DNA of 36,143 nucleotides from Saprospiraceae bacterium (GCA_016787285.1 JAEUUV010000090.1:1-36143), one strand, 5' to 3'; shown: positions 1 through 8,241, numbered from the stretch's first letter. The notes: generated from the sequence alone by a model not told the origin. Translations and numbers: made by a program.

Positions 1-588
1 TCCGACATCATCCTTGATTCCTTTGCCGGTTCCGGCACCACGGCGCATGCGGTGTTGGCACTGAACCAGGAAGACGGCGGCAACCGGAAGTTTATCCTCG
101 TGGAGATGGAGGACTACGCCGATGCGGTGACGGCTGAGCGGGTACGCCGGGTCATGCGGGGTGTGCCGGGCGCCAAAAACGAGGCACTTCGGGCGGGTCT
201 GGGCGGCAGTTTCAGTTTTTTCGATCTGGGCGAAGCCATCCGCATGGAGCCGATTCTGGAGGGCGAGCGCTTGCCGGCGTTTGCGGAAATGGCGCGCTAC
301 CTGTTTTTCAACGCCACGGGCGAGCAACTCACCCCAACCGCCCTGCGCGAAACCGACGGCTACGCAGGTGAAAGCCGACACTACGCCGTATGGCTGCACT
401 ACCGCCCCGACCCGGCCTGGCTGCGTAGCCACGGCTTCGCACTCGACGACGCGCTGGCCCTGCCCAAGCCGCCCGAAGGCAAGCGCAACCTCGTGTTTGC
501 CCCCATGAAATTTGTGGACGACGACACCCTACGCGAACTGCGCATTGACTTTCTCCAGTTGCCCTTCGAAATCTACAAAATGGCCTGA
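1..588 (+). CDS. mod: Type III restriction-modification DNA methyltransferase (Mod), 3' part
   Basis: The reading frame is open from base 1, so the N-terminus lies outside the window. The first residues contain the SAM-binding motif FAGSGTT followed by an AHAVLALN helix and GGNRKFILVE, the usual end of beta-class (type III Mod) N6-adenine methyltransferases, in which the catalytic DPPY motif comes first and is therefore not visible here. The remaining part is the family's variable C-terminal tail. The stop lies 5 bases before the start of the Res gene, so the two form an operon encoding a Mod-Res complex. Mod both recognises the site and methylates it. A free-standing adenine methyltransferase is the alternative, but the adjacent Res gene argues against it. 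Confidence 0.85.
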   Translation, partial: SDIILDSFAGSGTTAHAVLALNQEDGGNRKFILVEMEDYADAVTAERVRRVMRGVPGAKNEALRAGLGGSFSFFDLGEAIRMEPILEGERLPAFAEMARYLFFNATGEQLTPTALRETDGYAGESRHYAVWLHYRPDPAWLRSHGFALDDALALPKPPEGKRNLVFAPMKFVDDDTLRELRIDFLQLPFEIYKMA

Positions 589-593
589 CCGAC

Positions 594-3122
594 ATGACGC
601 TCAAACAATACCAGCAACGCGCGCTCGACGATCTGCAGCGCTACCTCGAAGCCCTTCGGGAGGCAGAGACGGAGTATGCGCGGGTGCGTGCTGTGAGCGA
701 GCAGGCTGCCCGCTTCCTTCATCCGCCGCGAATGGCCTGGGAAAAAGCCACCGGCCGCATGGCTTACGCGGAGCGGCTCAACGGCTTGGGCGAACCCGTG
801 GCCGACCTGTACCTGAAAATTCCCACCGGCGGCGGCAAAACCCTGCTGGCCTGCCACGCGATTGACCTGCTCCAGCGCACCCTCTACGAGCGTCGCAGCG
901 GTCTGGTGCTGTGGGTGGTGCCCAGCACCGAAATCTACCGCCAAACCGCCCGCGCCCTGCGCGACCGGCGGCATCCGTACCGGCAGTTGCTCGACGTGCA
1001 TACGGCCGGGCGCGTGCTGCTGCGCGAAAAGGATGAGCGCTTCACCCGGCAGGACGTGGAGCACAACCTCGTCATTTTGCTGCTCATGCTGCCCAGCGCC
1101 AACCGCGAAAACAAGCAAACGCTGCGTGTTTTTCGCGACTCCGGCGGGTTCACCGATTTCTTCCCGCCCGAAGACCGCTGGCCGGAGCACGAGGCCCTGC
1201 TACGGGAATTCCCCAACCTCGACTGCTTTGGCGATGATGCCACCGCCCCCGGCTCGCCGCCCATGGCCCGGCAGGTTATGACCTCGCTCGGCAACGCATT
1301 GCGCGTCAATCGCCCCATCCTCATCCTCGACGAGGGCCACCGCGCGTTTAGCGACAAGGCCCGCCAGACCATCGCCAACCTCAATCCGCGTTTTATCCTG
1401 CAACTTTCGGCAACGCCGCCGACCGGCGCCAACAAACTGGTGGACATCGGTGGGCGCGATCTTGACCGCGAGCAGATGATCAAACTTGACATCCACCTGC
1501 ACAACAAAACCGGCAAGCCCGACTGGAAAGACACCCTTCTCAGCGCCGTGGCGAAACGCAACGCGCTGGAAGAAACAGCCCAAGCCTACCGGCAAAACGG
1601 CGGCGATTACATCCGGCCCATTTGTCTGGTGCAAGTGGAGCAAACCGGCGAAAAACTCGTCAACGACCACACGCGCATCCACGCTCGGCACGCCGAAAAA
1701 TACCTCATTGAGCATTGCGGCATTGCGCCGGGGCACATCGCCGTCAAGACCAGCGACAACGACGGACTCGAAGGGGTGGATCTGCTGGACGAGGGCTGCC
1801 CCATCCGCTACATCATCACCAAGCAAGCCCTGCAGGAAGGCTGGGATTGCTCGTTTGCCTATGTGCTGGCCATCCTAAGCAACAGCGGTTCCGAAACCGG
1901 CCTCACGCAACTCATCGGTCGCATCCTGCGCCAGCCGTATGCCCGCGACACGGGTATCCAGCCGCTCGATGAGTGCTATGTGTTTACCTTCCGCCAAAGC
2001 AGTACCGCCTTGGCGAACAGCATCAAGGGCAACCTGGAAAAAGAAGGCTTGGGCGATATTGCCGGGAGTATTGTGACGGACGATGTTTCAGCACCCAGCC
2101 GCGAAGCCGTTTTTCGGGAAAAATTCAAACACTTCGAGGGCGAAATTTACCTGCCTAAATTTGTGGTGCCTACTGCGGACGGCGGCTTCCGCAATTTCAT
2201 TTACGAAAGCGACTTGCTGCCTGAAATTGACTGGGGCAGTTTCGACATAACCCCGGTACTGGCATTCAATCCTTTGGCTTCGGAAGTCAAAACGACCGAT
2301 GCCGCTGTGGGCTATTCTGGCTCGGCCGGGTTTGACCAATTGGCGGTAAAATCGGCGGGAGAGCACAGCGATACGGCCGAAATTGATCTCGTATTGATGA
2401 CTCGCCAATTGGTGGACGTGATCCCCAACCCGTGGTGGGGATATGATTATGCCCGCCGCATCGTGGACACGCTTTCGGAAAAGTACGGGCGTGCCGTCAT
2501 TGCCGCCAATTTTATCAAACTGGTACTGTGGACAAAACATCAGTTCGAGGCCCAACGGATCAATAAGGCCCGGCATGTGTTTGAGCGGATGGTTGACGAA
2601 AAGCGGCTATTGTTTCTCTTGCTTCACGGGAAAGGCGGCTACTTTCTTCCGAGCCGTATTCAGGTGCGCGGCAGCAACATGCTCCACCACGGCAGCAATA
2701 TGCAGGTAGTTCAAAAAAGCCTGTTCGACTTCGAGCCGGACGAAGAATTTAACGGTGAGGAAAGAGCCGTGGCCTTGTTTCTCGACAAGCAGTCGGAACT
2801 ACTGTGGTGGTATCGCAACCGTGTGGGCGACAAGCACTACAGCATACAAGGTTGGCAGCCCAAACGGGTTTTCCCTGATTTTATCGCCGCCAAAAAACAT
2901 CCGGAACAACACGACGAGTTCAGCCACATTTACGTGCTGGAATACAAAGGGAAACACCTGAAGGACAACGCAGACACTGTTTATAAACGAGAACTGTTTG
3001 AACGCTGCAATGACATGACTTGGGAAGAGTTGGGCGAGCAGTTCGCCGGCAAACAGTTTCGTTTCCAGATGATTTATCAGGATGAGTACGAGCAGGTTCT
3101 TGGGAAGGCGTTTTCGGGCTAA
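594..3122 (+). CDS. res: Type III restriction endonuclease subunit Res (SF2 helicase + PD-(D/E)XK nuclease)
   Basis: This 842-residue protein has a complete superfamily 2 core. Walker A PTGGGKT is at residues 77-83, the DEGH box at 246-249, motif III SATPP near 272, and motif VI (QLIGRILRQP) follows an EGWD segment. The C-terminal domain has PD at 761-762 and ExK in LEYKGK at 783-785, the nuclease signature of type III Res proteins. Family knowledge says Res translocates or signals along DNA and cuts with Mod after recognising unmethylated sites. The length is slightly short for Res (usually about 900-1000). The start was chosen because it directly follows the methyltransferase stop. The frame continues past the stop into an orphan coding tail at 3123-3305. 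Confidence 0.88.
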   Translation: MTLKQYQQRALDDLQRYLEALREAETEYARVRAVSEQAARFLHPPRMAWEKATGRMAYAERLNGLGEPVADLYLKIPTGGGKTLLACHAIDLLQRTLYERRSGLVLWVVPSTEIYRQTARALRDRRHPYRQLLDVHTAGRVLLREKDERFTRQDVEHNLVILLLMLPSANRENKQTLRVFRDSGGFTDFFPPEDRWPEHEALLREFPNLDCFGDDATAPGSPPMARQVMTSLGNALRVNRPILILDEGHRAFSDKARQTIANLNPRFILQLSATPPTGANKLVDIGGRDLDREQMIKLDIHLHNKTGKPDWKDTLLSAVAKRNALEETAQAYRQNGGDYIRPICLVQVEQTGEKLVNDHTRIHARHAEKYLIEHCGIAPGHIAVKTSDNDGLEGVDLLDEGCPIRYIITKQALQEGWDCSFAYVLAILSNSGSETGLTQLIGRILRQPYARDTGIQPLDECYVFTFRQSSTALANSIKGNLEKEGLGDIAGSIVTDDVSAPSREAVFREKFKHFEGEIYLPKFVVPTADGGFRNFIYESDLLPEIDWGSFDITPVLAFNPLASEVKTTDAAVGYSGSAGFDQLAVKSAGEHSDTAEIDLVLMTRQLVDVIPNPWWGYDYARRIVDTLSEKYGRAVIAANFIKLVLWTKHQFEAQRINKARHVFERMVDEKRLLFLLLHGKGGYFLPSRIQVRGSNMLHHGSNMQVVQKSLFDFEPDEEFNGEERAVALFLDKQSELLWWYRNRVGDKHYSIQGWQPKRVFPDFIAAKKHPEQHDEFSHIYVLEYKGKHLKDNADTVYKRELFERCNDMTWEELGEQFAGKQFRFQMIYQDEYEQVLGKAFSG

Positions 3123-3305
3123 CACTGCCCTGTTTGGTTTTTCACCAATCGGAAACACCAAGCGAGACAAACAGACCGCTTCAAGCCCATCTGGTACGCG
3201 ATCCTGAAGCAACTCGATCACCCCGACTTCCTGCGTATGGGCGACGAACTGGCGCAGACGGTGGAAGAAATCCTGGCCAAGGCACGGGAGTTGGGTGCTG
3301 CGTGA
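3123..3305 (+). pseudogene. Orphan C-terminal coding tail, copy A
   Basis: Directly after the res stop, and in the same frame, 60 sense codons run to a TGA. The translation ends with LDHPDFLRMGDEL and then VEEILAKARELGAA. No plausible start precedes the conserved part. Nearly the same peptide is encoded at 4090-4194, and its last ten residues again at 4947-4988. Between copies A and B about ten of the base differences are synonymous and only one replaces a residue, so the stretch evolved as coding sequence. I read it as the 3' end of a lost gene. The parent family is not recognised. Confidence 0.5.
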
Positions 3306-3399
3306 GATGCCCGCCGGCGCCCAACGGAATAAAAATCTACCGGCAAAAAAATCCATCCACGCTACGCAGGAAGACTTAAGTTTGCATCAAAAAGCGGCC

Positions 3400-3642
3400 A
3401 TGACAACAGCCCAAGCCACATACGATTCAGTCGCCGACTTCATTGCAGGCATGAATCCCCAGCGCATACTCGAACTCCGGGCTACCCCTGAGATGCAGGG
3501 GCGATTGGAAGAATTGATTGAAAAAGAAAAAACAGCCGGGTTGACTGCGGCCGAAAAAGACGAACTGGACCACTACATCGTACTGGAGCGCCTGATCCGA
3601 CTTGCCAAAGCCCGCGCACTCTTTCGTCTTTCCCGAAAATGA
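3400..3642 (+). CDS. Small helical protein, first copy, paired with an HNH gene
   Basis: An 80-residue, charged, mostly helical protein. It has an N-terminal segment ending in PQRILELRATPEMQGRLEEL, a central KTAGLTAAEKDEL and a C-terminal helix LIRLAKARALFRL. It is paralogous to the protein at 4275-4514, with the same L-rich start, the G-L-(T/S)-A-x-E-x-x-E-L centre and the LAKA end. From memory, small proteins of this kind often precede a short HNH nuclease gene in cyanobacteria and Bacteroidota, but I know no established function. The start chosen is the ATG that matches the paralogue's N-terminus. The stop overlaps the next gene's start as ATGA, which implies translational coupling. An antitoxin or partner role is a guess. 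Confidence 0.65.
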   Translation: MTTAQATYDSVADFIAGMNPQRILELRATPEMQGRLEELIEKEKTAGLTAAEKDELDHYIVLERLIRLAKARALFRLSRK

Positions 3643-4055
3643 GCCGCTACATCCCCGATACCCTTCGCCGACTTGTTGCCACACGAGCGGACTTTCGTTG
3701 CGAGTAGAGCCGCATCCCGGAAATCGGCACGTTTTACGCGTTTCAAATTGACCACATTACCAGCATTAAACATGACGGAACCACGACAGAAGACAACCTG
3801 ACATACGCTTGCACGTTGTGCAACCGCAACAAAGGGACGGACTTAGGCACCCGCCTCGAAAAAAACGGACCAATCATCCGTTTTTTTGATCCGAGGAAGG
3901 ACAAGTGGTTTGAGCACTTTGATTTAATTGAAGACGGGCTAATCGTCGCCAAATCAAGTATCGGAGAAGCAACGATAAAAGTGTTGGGGATAAACCATGC
4001 TGATAGTTTGATTGAAAGACGACTGCTGATTGCCAGCGGTCATTATTCCAAATGA
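3639..4055 (+). pseudogene. HNH endonuclease, broken by an in-frame stop
   Basis: The frame opens with ATG overlapping the upstream stop and matches the intact HNH protein at 4520-4927 along its whole length. Codon 23 (3705-3707) is TAG where the intact copy has Tyr, and codon 24 is Ser where it has the second Cys of the CxxC metal site. Downstream the frame stays open and keeps the DH pair, a C-x-x-C-N-x-N-K-G motif and the FDPR segment, then ends with TGA. The 22-residue product before the stop could not be active. Re-initiation at an internal ATG such as 3816 would omit the catalytic DH. A sequencing error could create the stop, but the adjacent cysteine loss makes real decay more likely. 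Confidence 0.75.
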
Positions 4056-4089
4056 AGAAAGTGTGCAGCCTTCCCACCGGCTTCCCGTC

Positions 4090-4194
4090 ATGCTCCAACA
4101 ACTCGACCACCCCGACTTCCTGCGCATGGGCGACGAACTCACCCAAACCGTGGAAGAAATCCTGGCCAAAGCGCGGGAACTAGGTGCGGCGTAA
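4090..4194 (+). pseudogene. Orphan C-terminal coding tail, copy B
   Basis: This 34-codon frame starts with ATG and encodes MLQQLDHPDFLRMGDEL and then VEEILAKARELGAA before TAA. It repeats copy A at 3123-3305 almost exactly at protein level and follows the broken HNH gene by 34 bases. It may be translated as a tiny protein, but it looks like a gene end left behind by rearrangement. The parent family is not recognised. Confidence 0.45.
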
Positions 4195-4274
4195 TACTTG
4201 CCGGTTGACCTGTTAATAATTCAAGGGAAATTGTGCGGGATAAAAGTCTAACTTTGTGTACTAAAACTTTGGTT

Positions 4275-4514
4275 ATGACTGTCACCGTTCCTGTTTACGA
4301 CGAGATTGCTGCCGCCTTGGCCAGTATGGATCCGGCCAAAATACTTACGCTCCGGCCTTCCGAGACTGCCCAAACGAGGTTGCGCGAGTTGCTGCTGAAA
4401 AACCGTACCGGAGCATTGTCCGCCGAGGAGCAATACGAACTGGATCGCATGTTGGCGCTGGATCACCTGATTGCATTGGCAAAAGCCCATGCCCGTGCCA
4501 GATTAGCCCAATAA
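4275..4514 (+). CDS. Small helical protein, second copy, paired with an HNH gene
   Basis: A 79-residue paralogue of the protein at 3400-3642. Shared features are the MDPAKILTLRPSE-like segment, the central GALSAEEQYEL, and a C-terminal helix with LIALAKAHARARL. It is followed after 5 bases by an intact HNH endonuclease gene, so the pair is probably co-transcribed. The start was chosen by alignment with the paralogue; an upstream in-frame ATG at 4233 would add 14 residues with no counterpart in the other copy. The function is unknown; it could bind or regulate the nuclease, or recognise its target. The conserved pairing is what is seen; the interaction is inferred. Confidence 0.65.
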   Translation: MTVTVPVYDEIAAALASMDPAKILTLRPSETAQTRLRELLLKNRTGALSAEEQYELDRMLALDHLIALAKAHARARLAQ

Positions 4515-4519
4515 CGACC

Positions 4520-4927
4520 ATGAGCCAAATTCCCGAATCGCTCCGCAAGTTGGTTGCCGCACGTGCGGGTCACCGGTGCGAGTATTGTTTGGTAAGGGAA
4601 GGCAACTTTTTCTTTTCCTTCGAAGTGGATCACATCATCAGCCTCAAGCATGATGGCGATACCGATCTGGAAAATCTGGCGCTGGCTTGCGGCAATTGCA
4701 ACCGCCACAAAGGCCCGAATCTGGGTACTTATCTGGACAAACAGAGGCGGTTTGTTCGCCTGTTCGACCCGCGACGAGACATTTGGGCAGGCCACTTTGA
4801 ACTTGACGGGCCTGTTATTTTGCCCAAAACGCGGATCGGTAGAGCGACCATTCAGGTTTTGGAAATGAATGACCCCGACCGGGTCATTTTACGACAGGTA
4901 TTGGTCGGGTTAAGAGAGTATCCGTAA
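4520..4927 (+). CDS. HNH endonuclease
   Basis: A 135-residue protein with a compact HNH fold. CEYC at residues 20-23 and C57/C60 (in ACGNCNRHKG) form two metal-binding pairs. The catalytic region is VDHII at 36-40, then ENLALAC containing the conserved Asn, then NRHKG. The C-terminal half carries an LFDPRRD segment, a GRATIQ segment and a final VLVGLREYP, all matched in the broken copy upstream. This arrangement is familiar from short HNH proteins of cyanobacteria and Bacteroidota. It should cut or nick DNA; the target is unknown. Its position beside a type III restriction operon suggests defence or a selfish cassette. Both readings are inference. Confidence 0.82.
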   Translation: MSQIPESLRKLVAARAGHRCEYCLVREGNFFFSFEVDHIISLKHDGDTDLENLALACGNCNRHKGPNLGTYLDKQRRFVRLFDPRRDIWAGHFELDGPVILPKTRIGRATIQVLEMNDPDRVILRQVLVGLREYP

Positions 4928-4946
4928 AACGGCATTGTCCTTTGAT

Positions 4947-4988
4947 ATGCTGCAACTGGCCAAAGCGCGGGAACTGGGTGCAGCATAA
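4947..4988 (+). pseudogene. Orphan C-terminal coding tail, copy C (shortened)
   Basis: A 13-codon remnant reads MLQ then LAKARELGAA and TAA. It corresponds to copy B with the middle deleted. It lies 19 bases after the intact HNH gene, so all three copies bracket the two small-protein/HNH units. Confidence 0.4.
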
Positions 4989-4991
4989 AAC

Positions 4992-5032
4992 ACGAACCGT
5001 CGGCAGGGTTTCAAACCCTGCCGACGGTTCGT
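4992..5032. terminator. Perfect 20-bp-arm palindrome between convergent genes
   Basis: Arms 4992-5011 and 5013-5032 are perfectly complementary around a single base at 5012. The element sits between the HNH gene on the plus strand and the T9SS protein gene ending at 5072 on the minus strand, so it could terminate transcription from both sides. There is no clear T-run. It may equally be a dispersed REP-like element. Confidence 0.5.
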
Positions 5033-5048
5033 AATGCCATACCGGCAC

Positions 5049-5070
5049 TCATCGCTCATCGCTCATCGCT
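5049..5070. repeat. Heptamer tandem repeat (tcatcgc, three units)
   Basis: Three consecutive copies of a 7-bp unit end two bases before the stop codon of the minus-strand T9SS protein gene. Similar heptamer runs occur at 13058-13085 and 15034-15052. Confidence 0.6.
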
Positions 5071-5071
5071 C

Positions 5072-7972
5072 CTACTCCGCCACCAATCTCCCGCTTCCCA
5101 GCACCTTGCCCCGCGCTTCCACCGCGAAGAAATACAGCCCGGCGGGCAGGCTTTTGCGGTCGAGCGTCAACCGGTTTTGCCGGAAGGGCGTTTCCTGCAC
5201 CAGGCGCCCGCCGGTGCTGAACAGGCGCAGCACGGCGCCGGGAATTTCTTCGCCCTCCAGTTGCACGGTCACTTGTTCCGCGAAGGGATTCGGGAAGGCC
5301 TGGAAACTGAGCATCGGCGCCACGCCCGGCTGATCCACGTTGACCAATTTCAGCCAGGGCGCATGCACAGTGTGGAAAACCGTGTTTGTGATCACCGGCA
5401 GGTTGAAATCGAAGTAGATGCCCGCGCGGTTTTCGATGCGGGTGCCCACCGGCAGGTCGCGTTTCTGCGCGATGCGGAAGGTCACAAACCCGTTGGAGCC
5501 TGGTTCGTTCACGCTGCTGTGCGGCAGTGCAATGGGCTGGAATGTGAAGCGCAGCACGCCGTTTTCCGTCAGTTCATAGCGGTACGGGTGGCTCGATGCA
5601 CCGGGGCGGAATGTGGCCGGATCGAGGGAGGCCGAGAGCGTGTCGAGCAGGACGACCCGGAAAGCCGTGTCGGTACCCGTGTTCTGGAACCGGATCATGT
5701 ACTCCAGGTCGGTGTTGGCAAAGATGTTGTTTTCGACGCCGAAACCCGTGGGCAATGCCTGCTTGTCGTTCGGGTCGAAGGAGTTGGTGACCAAAATGCA
5801 CTGGCTGGAGACGAACGGATCGGCATCGTTTTCGGCAAACTGATTGACAAAACCCGTACTCACCGGTCCGCCGCCGTTTACGCAGCCTTCGACGGCTACA
5901 CTTGGCCTGCCGAGGCCCGGAGCGCCGGGTTCCTGTCCGGCAGACAGGCGCCAGGAGGAGCCGTCGGCAGGCGTTTTCACATCCATCGTTTCGCCGGGCG
6001 TGAGTTTGAATGCCCCGGAACGCAGCAGCACGGCATCTTCGATCACGATGTACTCCAGGTACTCGCTCATCGGGCCGGCGCCGGTATTTTTCAGCCGGAA
6101 CAACACACTGTCGCCCTGACACTCGGCCTCCACTTCCACATAGGCGCCCGACCAGGAGGGGTCTGCCGGATCGCAAATAGAATCGGGGTAAATGTGCGCT
6201 TCGGTGCACACTGTCATGCCGGCCTGAGCGTCGCAGGCTACCGCCACCTCAATTTGCAGGTGCCCGCAGTCCTCCGGGTCAATGTCGCCCAGGGGGAAGG
6301 TCAGCATATTCCCGAAGATAACAGAAGGCGGAATGCCGGCACTGACATAACTCAGGAGTGTGTCGAGGGTAACAACGACGTAGGCGTCTTCCGCCTGCAC
6401 CGGGCCGTAGTTGCAGTAGTCCAGATGCAGTGTGGTCGTATCGCAGGGGCGTGCGTTCAGCAAGCCGTGTTCCACCGTAAGGAAGGGGCAATCAATGGCG
6501 GCTTGCACCGCAAAATCCACGACGGCGGTGTCGAGGTAGCCGATGTGCAGGGGCAGGTGGTTGGCGCAGGGTTCCCAGTAGTTGTTCGGCAGCAGCAGGC
6601 TCAGGGTGTAGTTGCCTGTATCGCATTCGATTTCGTAGTTGCCGAGGCTGTCGGTGGTGCCGAAAAATACACGGGTGCTGTCGAGGTAGGCTTGCACGAT
6701 GCGGTTGGCAAGGGGCTGGTCGCCGGAGGTATTGGAGCAGTCCACGTCGTTGTCGCGGAATACGTTTCCGGTGATGCGCCCGGGCTTGATGATGCCGTTC
6801 ACATCGGTTTTTACGACGTAGGCGTGGAGGACGGTCTGGCTGAGATATTTGCCCCCAAGCAGGTAGCCGCCGTCGGGGCAGAGGGCCAGTTCGGTCATGG
6901 TTTCGGGGCGGTTGTCGCGTCCGATTCGGCGCTCCCAGAGAGGCGTTCCGGCAGCGTCGAATTTCATCAGCCGGCCATCCTGCTCGTTGGTAATCAGGTT
7001 GGTATGCGTGCCGAGCAGCACAAGGTCGCCGGCTGCATCTTCGAGCAGGGCGTAGGGGGCGAATGACTGGTCGGGCAGCGGAAAATCATTCCGCCAGAGG
7101 GTGGCGCCGCCGGGCGTTATTTTTTGCAAAAACAAGCCGCCGGTCGGATTGCTGCCGGCCAGAGCGAGGTTGCCGTCGCCGGTAGCGGCCAGGTCAGCAG
7201 GCTGGTCGCCGTTATTTCCAGGCAGGGGAATTTCTGTGAGCAGGTTCCCGCTTGGGTCCACGGTCAGCAGCGCAAGCGAACCACTCGTGGCATTCCGTTT
7301 CAGGATATGGAACGTGCCGTTTGCTCCGGGTACCACCTGTACAGGCGTTTCGTTGTCCGAACCCGGAAACACGCTTGCCCAGAGCAGTGGACCGGTTTTG
7401 GAAACCCGTGCAAGCAGCACATCCCGGTTTCCGACTGTTTCCACCGAACCGAGAATCAGGTAGTCGCCGTTGGCAAGCATAAGTAGTCTGGCGCCATATG
7501 CATCCGTGCCGGGTACGGAGAAGACATCTGTTTGCAACACGGCATTAACGTCAACAGGAGCGGTTTCAAATTGATAAAAAACCAGTTGCATACTGCGATT
7601 TCCGCCGGCAATCGGCATAATTTCCTCCAATACGGCTACAGTATCAAGCACTGGATACGCCAAGCCGCGTGCCACATGATGCAAGTTGTCAAAAGGGGAA
7701 ACGTCGCGTCCAAACCGAAAACCCTTTGATAGTTCAAACCCTTCAAACCGATATCTGACGCCTGCTCCCGGATAATTCATAACAGCCAGCACGTTTTCTC
7801 CCAAAAATCCGGAGAAGCCGGCGACATAGTTGCCGTCGTTCGCGAAAGGTGCGGGCGGGTTACCGTCCTGCCAGAACGATCCATGGCTCCAACCCTGTGC
7901 GTAGGCCGTGAGCGAAGCGAGCATACTGATGAGCACAAATGCTCCAAGTCTGAAAAAGCGATGGTAGGTCAT
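5072..7972 (-). CDS. Secreted multidomain surface protein with type IX sorting domain
   Basis: This 966-residue protein starts with a signal peptide (MTYHRFFRLGAFVL...AYA, about 25 residues). The N-terminal third has repeated strand patterns such as ANGDYLILGSVE and LLWASVFPG, typical of a WD/Kelch-like propeller in Bacteroidota surface proteins. The middle begins with GNVFRDNDVDC, an SdrD-B-like beta domain with D/N-rich turns, followed by beta-sandwich regions rich in Cys. Near residue 750 SFDPNDK opens the conserved module common in T9SS cargo (YMIRFQNTGTDTA...YFDFNLPVITN). Residues 890-966 are a type A sorting domain (FPNPF, GLYFF), which directs export through the type IX system and attachment to the cell surface. 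The specific role is unknown; adhesion or a structural role is inferred. Confidence 0.85.
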   Translation of the reverse strand: MTYHRFFRLGAFVLISMLASLTAYAQGWSHGSFWQDGNPPAPFANDGNYVAGFSGFLGENVLAVMNYPGAGVRYRFEGFELSKGFRFGRDVSPFDNLHHVARGLAYPVLDTVAVLEEIMPIAGGNRSMQLVFYQFETAPVDVNAVLQTDVFSVPGTDAYGARLLMLANGDYLILGSVETVGNRDVLLARVSKTGPLLWASVFPGSDNETPVQVVPGANGTFHILKRNATSGSLALLTVDPSGNLLTEIPLPGNNGDQPADLAATGDGNLALAGSNPTGGLFLQKITPGGATLWRNDFPLPDQSFAPYALLEDAAGDLVLLGTHTNLITNEQDGRLMKFDAAGTPLWERRIGRDNRPETMTELALCPDGGYLLGGKYLSQTVLHAYVVKTDVNGIIKPGRITGNVFRDNDVDCSNTSGDQPLANRIVQAYLDSTRVFFGTTDSLGNYEIECDTGNYTLSLLLPNNYWEPCANHLPLHIGYLDTAVVDFAVQAAIDCPFLTVEHGLLNARPCDTTTLHLDYCNYGPVQAEDAYVVVTLDTLLSYVSAGIPPSVIFGNMLTFPLGDIDPEDCGHLQIEVAVACDAQAGMTVCTEAHIYPDSICDPADPSWSGAYVEVEAECQGDSVLFRLKNTGAGPMSEYLEYIVIEDAVLLRSGAFKLTPGETMDVKTPADGSSWRLSAGQEPGAPGLGRPSVAVEGCVNGGGPVSTGFVNQFAENDADPFVSSQCILVTNSFDPNDKQALPTGFGVENNIFANTDLEYMIRFQNTGTDTAFRVVLLDTLSASLDPATFRPGASSHPYRYELTENGVLRFTFQPIALPHSSVNEPGSNGFVTFRIAQKRDLPVGTRIENRAGIYFDFNLPVITNTVFHTVHAPWLKLVNVDQPGVAPMLSFQAFPNPFAEQVTVQLEGEEIPGAVLRLFSTGGRLVQETPFRQNRLTLDRKSLPAGLYFFAVEARGKVLGSGRLVAE

Positions 7973-8028
7973 AATCCAATATTTTTTATTTGAGCAAATC
8001 CGAATAAGCCTGTGATGAAATGTGGAGA

Positions 8029-8059
8029 CAAAAGTCCGCAGGGCTTGTGGGGGCTACAA
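8029..8059 (-). promoter_or_regulatory. Candidate promoter of the T9SS surface protein gene
   Basis: On the minus strand, TTG (8057-8059) is followed after 20 bases by GACTTTTG (8029-8036), one mismatch from the Bacteroidota -7 consensus TAnnTTTG. It lies about 57 bases upstream of the start codon. Confidence 0.4.
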
Positions 8060-8115
8060 GTACAAAAAAGGTGATTTGTGGAAATTGAGATTGTACCTGC
8101 CTGCCGTAGATTGGG

Positions 8116-8241
8116 GTGTCACAGAGGCTCACAGAGGAAATGAAGGCTCACAGAGTTATTTGTCATTCCATTGGAATCTGCCCACTATACAAGAGAACAG
8201 ACTCTGTGAGCCTCTATTTTCTCCGTGAGCCTCTGTGACAC
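8116..8241. repeat. Long imperfect inverted repeat with internal repeats
   Basis: Arm 8116-8157 pairs with 8201-8241 with about four mismatches. Each arm contains repeated words of the type ctcacagag, so the hairpin is made of direct repeats within inverted repeats. It lies between two divergent genes, in the 340-base gap 7973-8312, which otherwise holds only the promoter listed at 8029-8059. Confidence 0.7.

Noticed and set aside
3134-3379. 81-codon frame after res
   Set aside because: It is out of frame with the conserved tail peptide in the same stretch and has no homologous counterpart at the other tail copies.
5177-7066. 629-codon plus-strand frame opposite the T9SS gene
   Set aside because: Its translation is V/G/A/H/Q-rich with no motif, while the minus strand has a signal peptide, beta domains and a sorting domain. 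GC-rich coding strands often leave long antisense frames.
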